NCBI RefSeq assembly: GCF_023278085.1
Contig: NZ_CP066265.1
Location: 1,456,501 to 1,520,500 of the forward strand
Length of the DNA stretch: 64,000 nucleotides
Reading direction: 5' to 3'
Origin: Pseudomonas syringae
GTDB lineage: Bacteria > Pseudomonadota > Gammaproteobacteria > Pseudomonadales > Pseudomonadaceae
Under the pieces are notes generated by a model. That model made no database searches. It was not told where the DNA came from and was given only the letters and a program-made list of their open reading frames with translations. This document shows positions 18,444 to 26,985 of this stretch, in pieces; position 1 is the stretch's first letter; each line of letters starts with the position of its first letter. The translations under genes were made by a program, and so were the position numbers.

Positions 18444-18444
18444 T
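18439..18444 (+). promoter_or_regulatory. Candidate -10 element of efp
   Basis: TATGAT within TCGCTATGATACG, overlapping the earP stop codon, about 98 bases before the efp start. No convincing -35 element is visible, so this is a motif match only. Confidence 0.4.
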
Positions 18445-18459
18445 ACGCGGCCTTGATAT

Positions 18460-18510
18460 AAGGCTCTGTACGAAAAGTGCCTGCGCAGGCTATTTCTCGT
18501 ACAGAGCCTT
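18460..18510 (+). promoter_or_regulatory. Long hairpin in the efp leader
   Basis: A perfect 14-base inverted repeat (AAGGCTCTGTACGA at 18460–18473 and its complement at 18497–18510) encloses a smaller palindrome GCCTGCGCAGGC (18479–18490). It lies between earP and efp, and the last 30 bases before the efp ATG show no clear Shine-Dalgarno. The T-run expected of a terminator is missing, so an attenuator or mRNA-stability role is as likely as termination of earP transcripts. Confidence 0.6.
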
Positions 18511-18541
18511 TGGTTAATTCATCCAAATTCGGATATATGCA

Positions 18542-19111
18542 ATGAAAACTGGTAAAGAGCTGAAACCCGGTACTGTGATCCGTCTCGAAAACGATCCTTG
18601 GCTGGTTCAGAAAGCTGAGTTCACCAAATCCGGTCGTAACAGCGCGATCATGAAGACCAAGCTGAAAAACCTGCTGACCGGTTACAAGACCGAGATCGTT
18701 TACAGCGCTGACGACAAGCTGGACGACGTGATCCTCGATCGCAAGGAAGCCACCCTGTCTTTCATCAGCGGTGACACCTACACGTTCATGGACACCACTG
18801 ACTACACCATGTACGAGCTGAACGCCGAAGACATCGAAAGCGTTCTGCCATTCGTCGAAGAAGGCATGACCGACGTCTGCGAAGCCGTGTTCTTCGAAGA
18901 CCGTCTGGTTTCGGTAGAGCTGCCGACCACTATCGTGCGTCAGGTTGACTACACCGAAGGTTCCGCTCGTGGCGACACGTCGGGCAAGGTCATGAAGCCT
19001 GCCAAACTGAAAAACGGCACCGAGCTGAGCGTTGCTGACTTTATCGAAATCGGCGACATGATCGAGATCGATACCCGTGAAGGCGGTTCCTACAAAGGCC
19101 GTGCGAAGTAA
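18542..19111 (+). CDS. efp: Elongation factor P
   Basis: Translation factor that binds between the P and E sites and speeds peptide bonds at polyproline stretches. The 189-residue protein has the three OB/KOW-like domains. The modified loop reads KSGRNSAIM with Arg at position 32, as in Pseudomonas, in place of the lysine of E. coli; this fits the adjacent rhamnosyltransferase earP. Strong codon bias suggests high expression. Confidence 0.98.
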   Translation: MKTGKELKPGTVIRLENDPWLVQKAEFTKSGRNSAIMKTKLKNLLTGYKTEIVYSADDKLDDVILDRKEATLSFISGDTYTFMDTTDYTMYELNAEDIESVLPFVEEGMTDVCEAVFFEDRLVSVELPTTIVRQVDYTEGSARGDTSGKVMKPAKLKNGTELSVADFIEIGDMIEIDTREGGSYKGRAK

Positions 19112-19136
19112 GCAGGGTGTTGTAACCCCGTTACGC

Positions 19137-19165
19137 AAAAAACCCGCATCGCTGCGGGTTTTTTT
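19137..19165 (+). terminator. Rho-independent terminator after efp
   Basis: AAACCCGCA-TCGC-TGCGGGTTTTTTT, beginning 26 bases after the efp stop; strong stem and T-run. Confidence 0.92.
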
Positions 19166-19212
19166 ACGCCTGAAATTCGTGCTGATCAGCCGCATTCTGG
19201 CTTCAAGCGGGA

Positions 19213-19632
19213 TCAGACAGTCACATGCAGGCGCACATCAACATTGCCGCGAGTGGCGTTGGAGTAAGGGCAGACTACATGCGCTGCGTCGACCAGTTGT
19301 TGGGCGTCGGCTTGTTCAAGGCCGGGCAGGCTGACGTGCAGGTCGATGTCCAGACCGAAACCGCCGGGGATCTGGCCGATACCCACGTGAGCAGTGATTG
19401 AGGCGTCGGCAGGAATGCTGCGTTTGCTTTGACCGGCGACGAATTTAAGCGCGCCGATGAAGCAGGCCGAGTAACCCGCCGCGAACAATTGTTCAGGGTT
19501 AGTCGCTGCGCCGCCGGCACCGCCCAGTTCTTTCGGGGTCGCCAGCTTGACGTCGAGAATCTTGTCGTCGGAAACAGCACGGCCATCACGGCCGCCGGTG
19601 GCGGTTGCAACTGCGGTGTAAAGCGTGTCCAT
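19213..19632 (-). CDS. ohr: Organic hydroperoxide resistance protein (thiol peroxidase)
   Basis: Reduces organic and fatty-acid hydroperoxides with reducing power from lipoylated proteins. The 139-residue OsmC/Ohr-fold protein starts MDTLYTAVATATGGRDG and has both reactive cysteines, Cys57 (GYSACFIGALK) and Cys121 (HVVCPYSNAT). The cognate repressor gene ohrR lies upstream on the same strand, and repeated TTGCGCGC sites sit in front of both genes. Confidence 0.96.
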   Translation of the reverse strand: MDTLYTAVATATGGRDGRAVSDDKILDVKLATPKELGGAGGAATNPEQLFAAGYSACFIGALKFVAGQSKRSIPADASITAHVGIGQIPGGFGLDIDLHVSLPGLEQADAQQLVDAAHVVCPYSNATRGNVDVRLHVTV

Positions 19633-19672
19633 GGTGAAACCTCATTTTGACGGTGATTTTTACGCAATATAC

Positions 19673-19729
19673 TTGCGCGCTAACTAATCTCGAAGAAAAG
19701 ATAGCCGTTCAATAGTTTGCGCGCAAGCT
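19673..19729. promoter_or_regulatory. Candidate OhrR operator region upstream of ohr
   Basis: Two inverted copies of an AGTTnGCGCGCAAG-like element: ACTTGCGCGCTAACT (19671–19685) and AGTTTGCGCGCAAGCT (19714–19729). They lie 40–100 bases upstream of the ohr start. A related ATTTGCGCGC occurs at 20416–20425 in front of ohrR. Assignment to OhrR is inferred from position and repetition. Confidence 0.5.
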
Positions 19730-19877
19730 AAATTTTGAAAACATCGATAGGGTCTTGGTGCGGAGCGGAATGGAGCGGTTACAGCGGCCCTGTCAGGGCG
19801 TATTGAAAGGTAACGATCGCTGGCTTGCTGGAGATTGCCTCATTGCAGGCGACACCAGGTCGCCTGCGGACCTGCTG

Positions 19878-20351
19878 TCAGAGGCTTTGCTGCAGCTGGT
19901 CGCGCAAGGCCAGCAACTGGGCTTGCAGCGCGTGGAGTTTGTCCATGCTCAGGCCGCTGCTCGAGAGAATGCAGCCGGGAACGCTCAGCGCCCTGTGCTG
20001 TAATGCCCGGCCTTGTTCGGTCAGATGCAGCAAGACCACGCGCTCGTCTTCTTTGCTACGGGTGCGGCTGATGAAGCCTTCGCCTTCCAGGCGCTTGAGC
20101 AAAGGTGTCAGCGAGCCCGGATCGGTCAGCAGGCGGGCGCTGACATCGCCCACGGTAAGCCCGTCTTTTTCCCATAACACCATCATCGCCAGATACTGCG
20201 GATAGGTCAGGCCAAGCGCCTGTAACAAGGGCTTGTAGACCTTGGTCATCATCAGCGACGTGGAATAGAGGGCGAAACACAATTGGTTATCCAGCAGCAG
20301 CGAGTCGCAATCGGCGGACTCAAGGTGGGGCGGGCTCTTGTCTGCACTCAT
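19878..20351 (-). CDS. ohrR: MarR-family organic-peroxide sensing repressor
   Basis: Dimeric winged-helix repressor that releases DNA when its N-terminal cysteine is oxidised by organic peroxides. The 157-residue protein has the OhrR signature QLCFALYSTS with the sensing Cys25, then YKPLLQALGLTYPQYLAMMVLWE and the recognition region LLTDPGSLTPLLKRLE. Both the tyrosines that contact the cysteine in OhrR are present (ALY and VYKPLL). It is next to ohr on the same strand, 245 bases apart. Confidence 0.94.
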   Translation of the reverse strand: MSADKSPPHLESADCDSLLLDNQLCFALYSTSLMMTKVYKPLLQALGLTYPQYLAMMVLWEKDGLTVGDVSARLLTDPGSLTPLLKRLEGEGFISRTRSKEDERVVLLHLTEQGRALQHRALSVPGCILSSSGLSMDKLHALQAQLLALRDQLQQSL

Positions 20352-20415
20352 GTCAGATCCTCGTACTCGGTGAAATGAGTTTAACTCAGTGTTGCGCTGT
20401 TTAACGCGCCGTATA

Positions 20416-20425
20416 ATTTGCGCGC
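20416..20425. promoter_or_regulatory. Candidate OhrR half-operator upstream of ohrR
   Basis: ATTTGCGCGC, matching the element repeated in front of ohr, 65 bases upstream of the ohrR start. It sits in the interval between ohrR and the divergent exporter gene and suggests autoregulation. Confidence 0.4.
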
Positions 20426-20540
20426 GTGCAGGCTGGCAGCAATGGCATCATGTACGGGCTAGGAAAAAACAGGCATTACCGGGTGTTGATCGCGGGCAGG
20501 ACTGCGTAGCATTTGGCCATTGGATGGTTGGGGACGCAGT

Positions 20541-21287
20541 GTGATTGAAATTGTGATGTTTGTGTTGCTCGGCGCGGCAATGGGCACCCTCGGCGGGTTG
20601 TTCGGGATTGGCGGCGGGCTGGTGGCGATTCCGGCACTGGGTGTGCTGTTCGGCCTGGATCAGCAGTTGGCCCAAGGCACTGCGTTGTTGATGGTCTTGC
20701 CGAATGTGTTGCTCGCCTTGTGGCGCTACAACCAGCGTAACCGGATTTTGCTGCGCAACGCGCTGATGCTGATCATCCCGAGTTTCTTTCTTGCCTGGCT
20801 CACGTCACTGCTGGCGGTGCGGGTTGACCCTCAAGGCATGCGCCTGGGCTTTATCGGCTTTCTGGTGGTCCTGACGGTGTTTAACGTTGCGCAGATGTAC
20901 TGGCGTAAAAAACAGGCCAGCACCGGGCTGCGTCATGAAAAGTGGCTGTGGCTGCTGGGCGTCGGTTCCGGCGTGACCGGCGGCCTGTTTGGTGTGGGCG
21001 GCGGGGTGGTGGCGACGCCGATCCTGACCAGCGTGTTTGGCGCGACGCAGGTTGTGGCGCAAGGGCTGGCGCTGTCCTTGGCAGCACCGAGCACCGGGAT
21101 CACGCTGGTGACCTACGCGCTGCACGATCATGTCAACTGGTCGATGGGCATCCCGTTGGCGGTCGGCGGTCTGGCCAGCATCAGTTGGGGCGTCAAGCTG
21201 GCGCATTCGCTGCCGGAGCGAACGCTGCGCCTGATGTTCTGCGTGTTTCTGGTGCTGTGTGCAGTGATTCTCGCGCTTAAAGTCTGA
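20541..21287 (+). CDS. TauE/SafE-family membrane exporter
   Basis: A 248-residue inner-membrane protein with about eight hydrophobic segments and the two family repeats LGGLFGIGGGLVAIPAL (near residue 17) and VTGGLFGVGGGVVATPIL (near residue 145). Members export sulfite, sulfoacetate or related anions; substrate is not determinable here. GTG 20541 is chosen because GGGGA lies just upstream and the VIEIVMFVLLG start matches relatives. Its end overlaps the convergent LysR gene by 11 bases. Confidence 0.85.
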   Translation: MIEIVMFVLLGAAMGTLGGLFGIGGGLVAIPALGVLFGLDQQLAQGTALLMVLPNVLLALWRYNQRNRILLRNALMLIIPSFFLAWLTSLLAVRVDPQGMRLGFIGFLVVLTVFNVAQMYWRKKQASTGLRHEKWLWLLGVGSGVTGGLFGVGGGVVATPILTSVFGATQVVAQGLALSLAAPSTGITLVTYALHDHVNWSMGIPLAVGGLASISWGVKLAHSLPERTLRLMFCVFLVLCAVILALKV

Positions 21288-22167
21288 ACCCGTCGATGAT
21301 GTACTCAGCCATGCATTCGGTGATAGGCGAGGGCGTTTTCGGATTGCGCAGCAGCACGATGCTGGCGGTCGGCAGTTGTGGCAGTTGCTCTGCCTCGCCA
21401 AGAATGCGCAGGTCAGGTGTCACCAGGCTTTGCAGTTGCGCGGTCACTGCGAGCCCGGCGCTGACCACCGCAGTGATCGCTGCCATGCTGGAGCTGCTAT
21501 AGGCGATGCGATATTCGCGCTCTACGCTGTCCAGCGCATTGCAGGCCCAGTCGCGACAGAAGCAGTGCGTGTTGAACATCGCCAGCGGGATGGGTTTCTG
21601 CTCGTGGGGAGCGAAGCCGATGGCTTCGATCCAGACCAGACGCTCCTGACGCAGCAGCGTACCTATCTCGGTGCCAGGCTTGCGGGTCACGATGGTCAGA
21701 TCCAGATCGTGACGTTGCAGCAGCAGGTCCGAAGGCTCGCAATGTACCTCCACCTGAACCAGCGGATAGGCCTGCGCAAACTGCGACAGAATGCCGGGCA
21801 GAAAGCGCATCACGTAATCGTCGGGAGAACCGATTTTCACCACGCCAACCATGTGCGGCTCGCGCAGGGTATTGAACACCTCGCTGTGCAGCTTGAGGAT
21901 GCGCCGCGCGTAACCGAGCAACACTTGACCTTCGGCCGTCAGGTTCAGGGTGCGGCCGTCACGCTGGAACAACTGGCGCTGCACGACGTCCTCTTCCAGC
22001 CGCTTCATCTGCATGCTGACCGCCGACTGCGTACGATTGACGGCTTCGCCTGCGCGGGTAAAACCGCCGTGATCGGCGATCGCTACAAAGGTGCGCAACA
22101 GCTCGGTATCAATGCTCGGATAATGGGCCAATACATCAATCTCCCAGATGGACTGCATAAGAAACAT
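21277..22167 (-). CDS. LysR-family transcriptional regulator
   Basis: A 296-residue regulator: N-terminal winged helix (LLRTFVAIADHGGFTRAGEAVNRTQSAVSMQMKRLE) and a C-terminal effector-binding domain of periplasmic-binding-protein type (GVVKIGSPDDYVMRFLPGILSQF). The sequence resembles the LrhA/HexA-like branch that often controls motility or secreted products, but this is only a resemblance. ATG 22167 is taken; ATG 22158 or a later GTG are possible. No divergent target gene is clearly paired with it. Confidence 0.87.
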   Translation of the reverse strand: MFLMQSIWEIDVLAHYPSIDTELLRTFVAIADHGGFTRAGEAVNRTQSAVSMQMKRLEEDVVQRQLFQRDGRTLNLTAEGQVLLGYARRILKLHSEVFNTLREPHMVGVVKIGSPDDYVMRFLPGILSQFAQAYPLVQVEVHCEPSDLLLQRHDLDLTIVTRKPGTEIGTLLRQERLVWIEAIGFAPHEQKPIPLAMFNTHCFCRDWACNALDSVEREYRIAYSSSSMAAITAVVSAGLAVTAQLQSLVTPDLRILGEAEQLPQLPTASIVLLRNPKTPSPITECMAEYIIDGFRL

Positions 22168-22225
22168 TCGTTGGATTGATCTTACGCCTGGCGCGAGACT
22201 TTAGTCATCCCACATGGAGGGCTAG

Positions 22226-22459
22226 ATGATGAAAGGTCAAGAAGAGTGTGTACTCGCCGTAAGAGCCGCCGGGCATTCGCCGTTTGGCAAGGCGTTGACG
22301 GCTTTGAAGCATCACGTGCGGCGCTGGCTGGAACTGCATCGCCAACGCCAATATCTCGCGCAGATGAGTGATGGAACGCTGAAGGATCTGGGTTTGAGTC
22401 GGGCCGATATCCAGCAGGAGATCGAGCGTCCGTTCTGGGACGACCCGCTCAAGCGTTGA
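22226..22459 (+). CDS. DUF1127 small protein
   Basis: A 77-residue basic protein with a C-terminal DUF1127 motif (RRWLELHRQRQYLAQMSDGTLKDLGLSRADI), normally about 45 residues. In alphaproteobacteria such proteins act in phosphate and carbon metabolism and RNA turnover; a role in Pseudomonas is not known. It stands alone, divergent from the LysR gene. A GGAGG lies upstream of the start. Confidence 0.85.
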   Translation: MMKGQEECVLAVRAAGHSPFGKALTALKHHVRRWLELHRQRQYLAQMSDGTLKDLGLSRADIQQEIERPFWDDPLKR

Positions 22460-22485
22460 GCGGGCATTTGACCTCGGTGCGTTGC

Positions 22486-23832
22486 TTAGCGCCTGACCTG
22501 TTTCAGGGTCTCGGCGATCAGAAACGCCAGTTCCAGAGACTGATCGGCATTCATGCGTGGGTCGCAATGGGTGTGGTAGCGATCACCCAGGCCGTCTTCG
22601 GTGATCGGACGGGCGCCGCCGATGCATTCGGTGACGTTCTGGCCGGTCATTTCGATATGGATGCCACCGGCGTAGGTGCCTTCAGCCTGATGCACCTGAA
22701 AGAACTGCTTCACTTCGCCAAGGATCTGCGCAAAGTCACGGGTCTTGTAACCGCTGCTGGCCTTGATGGTATTGCCATGCATCGGGTCGGAACTCCACAG
22801 CACCTTGCGGCCTTCGCGCTCTACGGCGCGGATCAACTGCGGCAGATGGTCGGCGACCTTGTTGGCGCCCATGCGCGCAATCAGGTTCAGGCGCCCCGGA
22901 TCGTTATCCGGGTTGAGAATATCGATCAGCCGGATCAGATCGTCGGTGTTCATGCTTGGGCCAACTTTCACGCCAATCGGGTTGTTCACCCCACGCAGGA
23001 ACTCAACGTGCGCGCCGTCCAGTTGGCGGGTGCGGTCGCCGATCCACAGCATGTGTGCCGAGCAGTCGTAATAATCGTTGGTCAGGCTGTCGCGCCGCAC
23101 AAAGGCTTCTTCATAGTTGAGCAGTAGCGCTTCATGGGCGGTGAAGAAACTGGTCTCGCGCAACTGTGGCGAGCTGTCCATGCCGCAGGCGCGCATGAAC
23201 GCCAGTGTTTCGTCGATGCGCCCGGCCAGCTGGCTGTATTTTTCGGCCAGCGCCGAGTTGGCGATAAAGTCCAGATTCCACTTGTGCACTTGATGCAGGT
23301 CGGCGAACCCGCCCTGAGCAAAGGCGCGCAGCAGGTTCAGGGTCGCGGTGGACTGGTTGTAGGCCTGGATCAGACGCTCAGGGTCTGGCACACGGCTTTT
23401 CTCGTCGAAACCGATACCGTTGACGATGTCACCGCGATACGCCGGAAGCGTCACGCCGTCGATGGTTTCGTCATTTGCCGAGCGCGGCTTGGCGAATTGC
23501 CCGGCCATGCGTCCGACCTTGACCACCGGGCAACCGGCAGCAAAGGTCATCACGATTGCCATCTGCAACAGCACCTTGAAGGTGTCGCGGATCTTCGCTG
23601 CCGAAAACTCCATGAAGCTTTCGGCGCAGTCGCCGCCTTGCAGCAGAAAGGCGCGACCCTCGGTAACCTCGGCAAACTGACGGCGCAACTCGCGGGCTTC
23701 GCCAGCGAACACCAGCGGCGGGTAGCTGGCAAGCGTCTGTTCGACCTTGAGCAGGTGCGCGGCGTCAGGGTATTGAGGTTGCTGCTGAATCGGCATTGCC
23801 CGCCAGCTGTCGGGGCTCCAGGGTTGGCTCAT
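22486..23832 (-). CDS. 3-deoxy-7-phosphoheptulonate (DAHP) synthase, class II
   Basis: First enzyme of the shikimate pathway: condenses phosphoenolpyruvate and erythrose 4-phosphate. The 448-residue protein is of the plant/actinobacterial type II (AroA-II): [79 protein letters not shown]. Pseudomonads carry this along with type I isoenzymes. ATG 23832 ([14 protein letters not shown]) is the family start; in-frame codons upstream are not conserved in type. Its metal and substrate ligands (Cys, His, Glu, Asp in those motifs) are all present. Confidence 0.95.
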   Translation of the reverse strand: MSQPWSPDSWRAMPIQQQPQYPDAAHLLKVEQTLASYPPLVFAGEARELRRQFAEVTEGRAFLLQGGDCAESFMEFSAAKIRDTFKVLLQMAIVMTFAAGCPVVKVGRMAGQFAKPRSANDETIDGVTLPAYRGDIVNGIGFDEKSRVPDPERLIQAYNQSTATLNLLRAFAQGGFADLHQVHKWNLDFIANSALAEKYSQLAGRIDETLAFMRACGMDSSPQLRETSFFTAHEALLLNYEEAFVRRDSLTNDYYDCSAHMLWIGDRTRQLDGAHVEFLRGVNNPIGVKVGPSMNTDDLIRLIDILNPDNDPGRLNLIARMGANKVADHLPQLIRAVEREGRKVLWSSDPMHGNTIKASSGYKTRDFAQILGEVKQFFQVHQAEGTYAGGIHIEMTGQNVTECIGGARPITEDGLGDRYHTHCDPRMNADQSLELAFLIAETLKQVRR

Positions 23833-24001
23833 TATTGGCTCTAGGGTTGTGCAATCGGATCGGTATGTTAGCAGTTCGTCGTGGGCCTGGCAGTGCGGCG
23901 CATGGCATCGGGATAGTGTTGCGGCCGCAAGATGTGACAAAGCCGCGCGCTTGCCGGACAATTCGCGTTTTGCGCCCGGCGCAACCAGACCAGGAACGGT
24001 A

Positions 24002-24763
24002 ATGACGGAAGAGCGTGAGCGCGTAGAGCGAATACTGGCTGAGGTGCATGACGCCTTCGGCATGATCCGCGTGCTGGAAGTGGAAGATTACCGCTTCCTC
24101 GAGTTTGGCGATGCCATCGAGCAGAGTTGTACGTTTGTGGCTGACCCGAGCTGGCTGGAATACGACTACACCCGCGCCATGCTGATTGGCGCGTTGTGCC
24201 ATGACGCCCCGGAAAGCGCGCTGTTTCTGGGGCTGGGTGCCGGAACGCTGACGCAGGCGTGCATGAAGTTTCTGCCGCTGGAAGACGTGGAAGTCATTGA
24301 GCTGCGCCCGGACGTCCCGCGTCTGGCCATGGAGTTCATGGGGCTCGACGACGATCCGCGTCTGTATATCCGCATCGGCGATGCGCTTGATCTGCTGGAC
24401 AGCGCCGAGACGGCCGACCTGATCTTCGTCGACCTGTATACCGATGTCGGGCCCGGGGTCGGGCATCTGGCCTGGAATTTTCTGCAGAGCTGCCAGCAGC
24501 GCCTCAATCCCGGCGGCTGGCTGATCATCAATCAGTGGGCAACCGACGACGGCAAGCCGCTGGGCGCGGCACTGTTGCGTGGCCTGTATCACCGCCATTA
24601 CTGGGAGCTGCCGGTGAAGGAGGGCAACGTCATTCTGATCGTGCCTGCCGATCTGGATCAGACGCTGGATGTCGAGGCGTTGAGTCAGCGTGCCGAGGCG
24701 CTTGCCCCCCATTTGGGTTATTCGCTCGATACGTTGATCAAGGCCGTCCGGTCTGCCACTTGA
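24002..24763 (+). CDS. Spermidine-synthase-like methyltransferase-fold protein
   Basis: A 253-residue protein with the spermidine-synthase/Rossmann fold: [10 protein letters not shown] (nucleotide-sugar-like SAM/decarboxy-SAM motif, near residue 75), [23 protein letters not shown] and LIFVDLYTD. Members of this Pseudomonas group lack parts of the canonical spermidine-synthase active site and stand away from speD, so aminopropyl transfer is uncertain. ATG 24002 is used; it is divergent from the DAHP synthase gene. Confidence 0.75.
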   Translation: MTEERERVERILAEVHDAFGMIRVLEVEDYRFLEFGDAIEQSCTFVADPSWLEYDYTRAMLIGALCHDAPESALFLGLGAGTLTQACMKFLPLEDVEVIELRPDVPRLAMEFMGLDDDPRLYIRIGDALDLLDSAETADLIFVDLYTDVGPGVGHLAWNFLQSCQQRLNPGGWLIINQWATDDGKPLGAALLRGLYHRHYWELPVKEGNVILIVPADLDQTLDVEALSQRAEALAPHLGYSLDTLIKAVRSAT

Positions 24764-25217
24764 GTGAACAGATTGTGGCAAGCGTCTTCCGGATTTTGGG
24801 TGAGACAATTCGCCACACTGTGCAGGCCGCAATACCGGTTATCTGTCAGATCAGATGAAACGTTTAAGCGACAAGGCCCGCAAACGCGGGGCTGCGCCTT
24901 GCGCCTTTAGCCAGGCGACGGTTTGAAGGCCTGTTATTGCTTAGGCTGAGGGCAATGTCTCGTAAAAAAAAGACTCACTTTCACGCGTAATTCCGGTATA
25001 GTGCGCGCCGGTCTTTAACAGGACCCTCGTCAAGGTATTGCAATTTCCCGAAGCCAGCTTCGGCTGCTTGTTCGCTCTGCGGACTATCCTAGGCGATCCA
25101 TTCATCAAACGTTTTCGCAAATCCCCGCCGACAAAGCAGCCAGGGTGACTTTAGGGTCGTACACGGCACGCGCAGCTTTGGAGCATGGGTCTTTGCGGAT
25201 GCACTAGAGGCAGACCC
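24764..25217. other. Intergenic/leader region of deaD, 454 bases
   Basis: No gene seen. It holds a -10-like TATAGT at 24997–25002, which would give a leader of about 210 bases, a short hairpin CCGAAG-CCAG-CTTCGG at 25048–25063 and, at its end, one arm of the start-codon hairpin. Long untranslated leaders are usual for cold-induced genes. Confidence 0.5.
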
Positions 25218-25220
25218 ATG
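25184..25220 (+). promoter_or_regulatory. Hairpin that would bury the deaD start codon
   Basis: Perfect 9-base inverted repeat: CATGGGTCT (25184–25192) and AGACCCATG (25212–25220), with a 19-base loop carrying AGAGG, the ribosome binding site. The second arm ends with the ATG of deaD. The fold would hide the start codon while leaving the Shine-Dalgarno in the loop, which suggests temperature- or helicase-dependent translation control. This is a reading of the bases, not tested. Confidence 0.55.
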
Positions 25221-26897
25221 ACCCAGGAATTCGGCGGCTTCGCCGCTTTTGAACTTCATCCAAATATCCTCGCAGCCGTTATCGCCACTGGCTACGAAGA
25301 GCCTTCGGCCATTCAGCAGCAGTCGATCCCGATCATCATGGCCGGCCACGACATGATCGGCCAGGCGCAAACCGGTACCGGTAAAACCGCCGCGTTCGCA
25401 CTGCCTATCCTGCATCGGATCGACCCGAGCAAGCGCGAGCCGCAAGCACTGATCCTGGCCCCGACCCGCGAACTGGCACTTCAGGTTGCCACCGCGTTCG
25501 AGACCTACGCTAAACAAATGCCGGGCGTGACCGTTGTAGCGGTCTACGGCGGCGCGCCTATGGGCCCTCAGCTCAAGGCCATCCGCAATGGCGCACAGAT
25601 CGTTGTCGCCACTCCGGGTCGTCTCTGCGACCACCTGCGTCGTGACGAGAAAGTCCTGGCGACCGTGAACCATCTGGTTCTCGACGAAGCGGACGAAATG
25701 CTCAAACTGGGCTTCATGGACGACCTCGAAGTCATCTTCAAGGCCATGCCGGAAACCAAGCAGACCGTATTGTTCTCGGCTACCTTGCCGCAGTCGATCC
25801 GTGCCATCGCCGAGCGCCATCTGCGTGATCCGAAGCACGTCAAGATCCAGACCAAGACCCAGACCGTTACCGCGATCGAGCAGGCTCACCTGCTGGTTCA
25901 CGCTGACCAGAAGACCTCGGCTGTATTGAGCCTGCTGGAAGTTGAAGACTTCGACGCCCTGATCATGTTCGTCCGCACCAAGCAGGCGACCCTTGATCTG
26001 GCAAGCGCCCTTGAAGCCAAAGGCTACAAGGCTGCTGCACTGAACGGCGACATCGCCCAGAACCAGCGCGAGCGCGTTATCGAATCCCTCAAGGATGGCC
26101 GTCTGGACATCGTTGTGGCGACCGACGTTGCTGCCCGTGGTCTCGACGTTCCGCGTATCACCCACGTGTTCAACGTGGACATGCCTTACGATCCGGAATC
26201 CTACGTTCACCGTATCGGCCGTACCGGCCGTGCAGGTCGCGAAGGTCGTGCACTGCTGCTGGTCACTCCTCGCGAGCGCCGCATGCTGCAAGTGATCGAA
26301 CGTGTCACCGGTCAGAAGGTTGCGGAAGTCCGCCTGCCGGATGCCCAGGCCGTTCTGGATGCGCGCATCAAGAAACTGACCAACAGCCTGTCGCCGCTGG
26401 TCGCTGATGCCGAATCGACTCATGGTGATCTGCTGGATCGTCTGACTGCCGACATCGGTTGCAGCCCTCGTGCCCTTGCTGCTGCACTGCTGCGCAAGGC
26501 TACCAACGGTCAGGCTCTGACCCTGGCAGCCATCGAGCGCGAGCGTCCACTGGTTCCGAACAACGCCCCTCGCGGTGATCGTCCAGAGCGCAGCGGTAGC
26601 AGCGACCGTGGTGATCGTCCTGAGCGTGAGCGTCGTGCGCCGGTTCCATTGGCCGAAGGCCGTGCTCGTTGCCGTACCGCGCTGGGTGCGCGTGACGGTA
26701 TCGCTGCCAAGAACCTGCTGGGTGCCATCCTCAACGAAGGCGGCCTGGCCCGCGAAGCGATCGGCCGTATCCAGGTTCGTGACAGCTTCAGCCTGGTGGA
26801 GCTGCCGGAAGATGGTCTTGAGCGTCTGCTGACCAAGCTCAAGGACACCCGCGTTGCTGGCAAGCAGCTCAAGCTGCGTCGCTATCGCGAAGACTGA
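25218..26897 (+). CDS. deaD: DEAD-box ATP-dependent RNA helicase (DeaD/CsdA type)
   Basis: RNA helicase active in ribosome assembly and mRNA decay, important at low temperature. The 559 residues show the Q motif (GYEEPSAIQQQSIP), Walker A AQTGTGKTA, PTRELA, the DEAD box (LDEADEML), SAT (LFSATLP) and HRIGRTGRAGREG, then a charged GDRPER-rich linker (about residues 450–475) and a C-terminal DbpA-type RNA-binding domain (ARDGIAAKNLLGAILNEGGL). That C-terminal arrangement separates DeaD from RhlE and SrmB. ATG 25218 follows AGAGG. A terminator follows. Confidence 0.95.
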   Translation: MTQEFGGFAAFELHPNILAAVIATGYEEPSAIQQQSIPIIMAGHDMIGQAQTGTGKTAAFALPILHRIDPSKREPQALILAPTRELALQVATAFETYAKQMPGVTVVAVYGGAPMGPQLKAIRNGAQIVVATPGRLCDHLRRDEKVLATVNHLVLDEADEMLKLGFMDDLEVIFKAMPETKQTVLFSATLPQSIRAIAERHLRDPKHVKIQTKTQTVTAIEQAHLLVHADQKTSAVLSLLEVEDFDALIMFVRTKQATLDLASALEAKGYKAAALNGDIAQNQRERVIESLKDGRLDIVVATDVAARGLDVPRITHVFNVDMPYDPESYVHRIGRTGRAGREGRALLLVTPRERRMLQVIERVTGQKVAEVRLPDAQAVLDARIKKLTNSLSPLVADAESTHGDLLDRLTADIGCSPRALAAALLRKATNGQALTLAAIERERPLVPNNAPRGDRPERSGSSDRGDRPERERRAPVPLAEGRARCRTALGARDGIAAKNLLGAILNEGGLAREAIGRIQVRDSFSLVELPEDGLERLLTKLKDTRVAGKQLKLRRYRED

Positions 26898-26922
26898 TCT
26901 GCTCCTGAGCTGATCGGCCAAT

Positions 26923-26955
26923 AAAAAATCCCCGACTGGTTCGGGGATTTTTTTG
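26923..26955 (+). terminator. Rho-independent terminator after deaD
   Basis: AATCCCCGA-CTGG-TCGGGGATT with A- and T-runs, usable on both strands; it also ends the convergent dioxygenase gene's unit. Confidence 0.92.
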
Positions 26956-26985
26956 TTCTGGATTCAGGACATTGTCGCTATCGCT

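Noticed and set aside
25089..26921. Long minus-strand frame opposite deaD
   Set aside because: Shadow frame of a highly biased gene; deaD has complete helicase motifs in the other strand.
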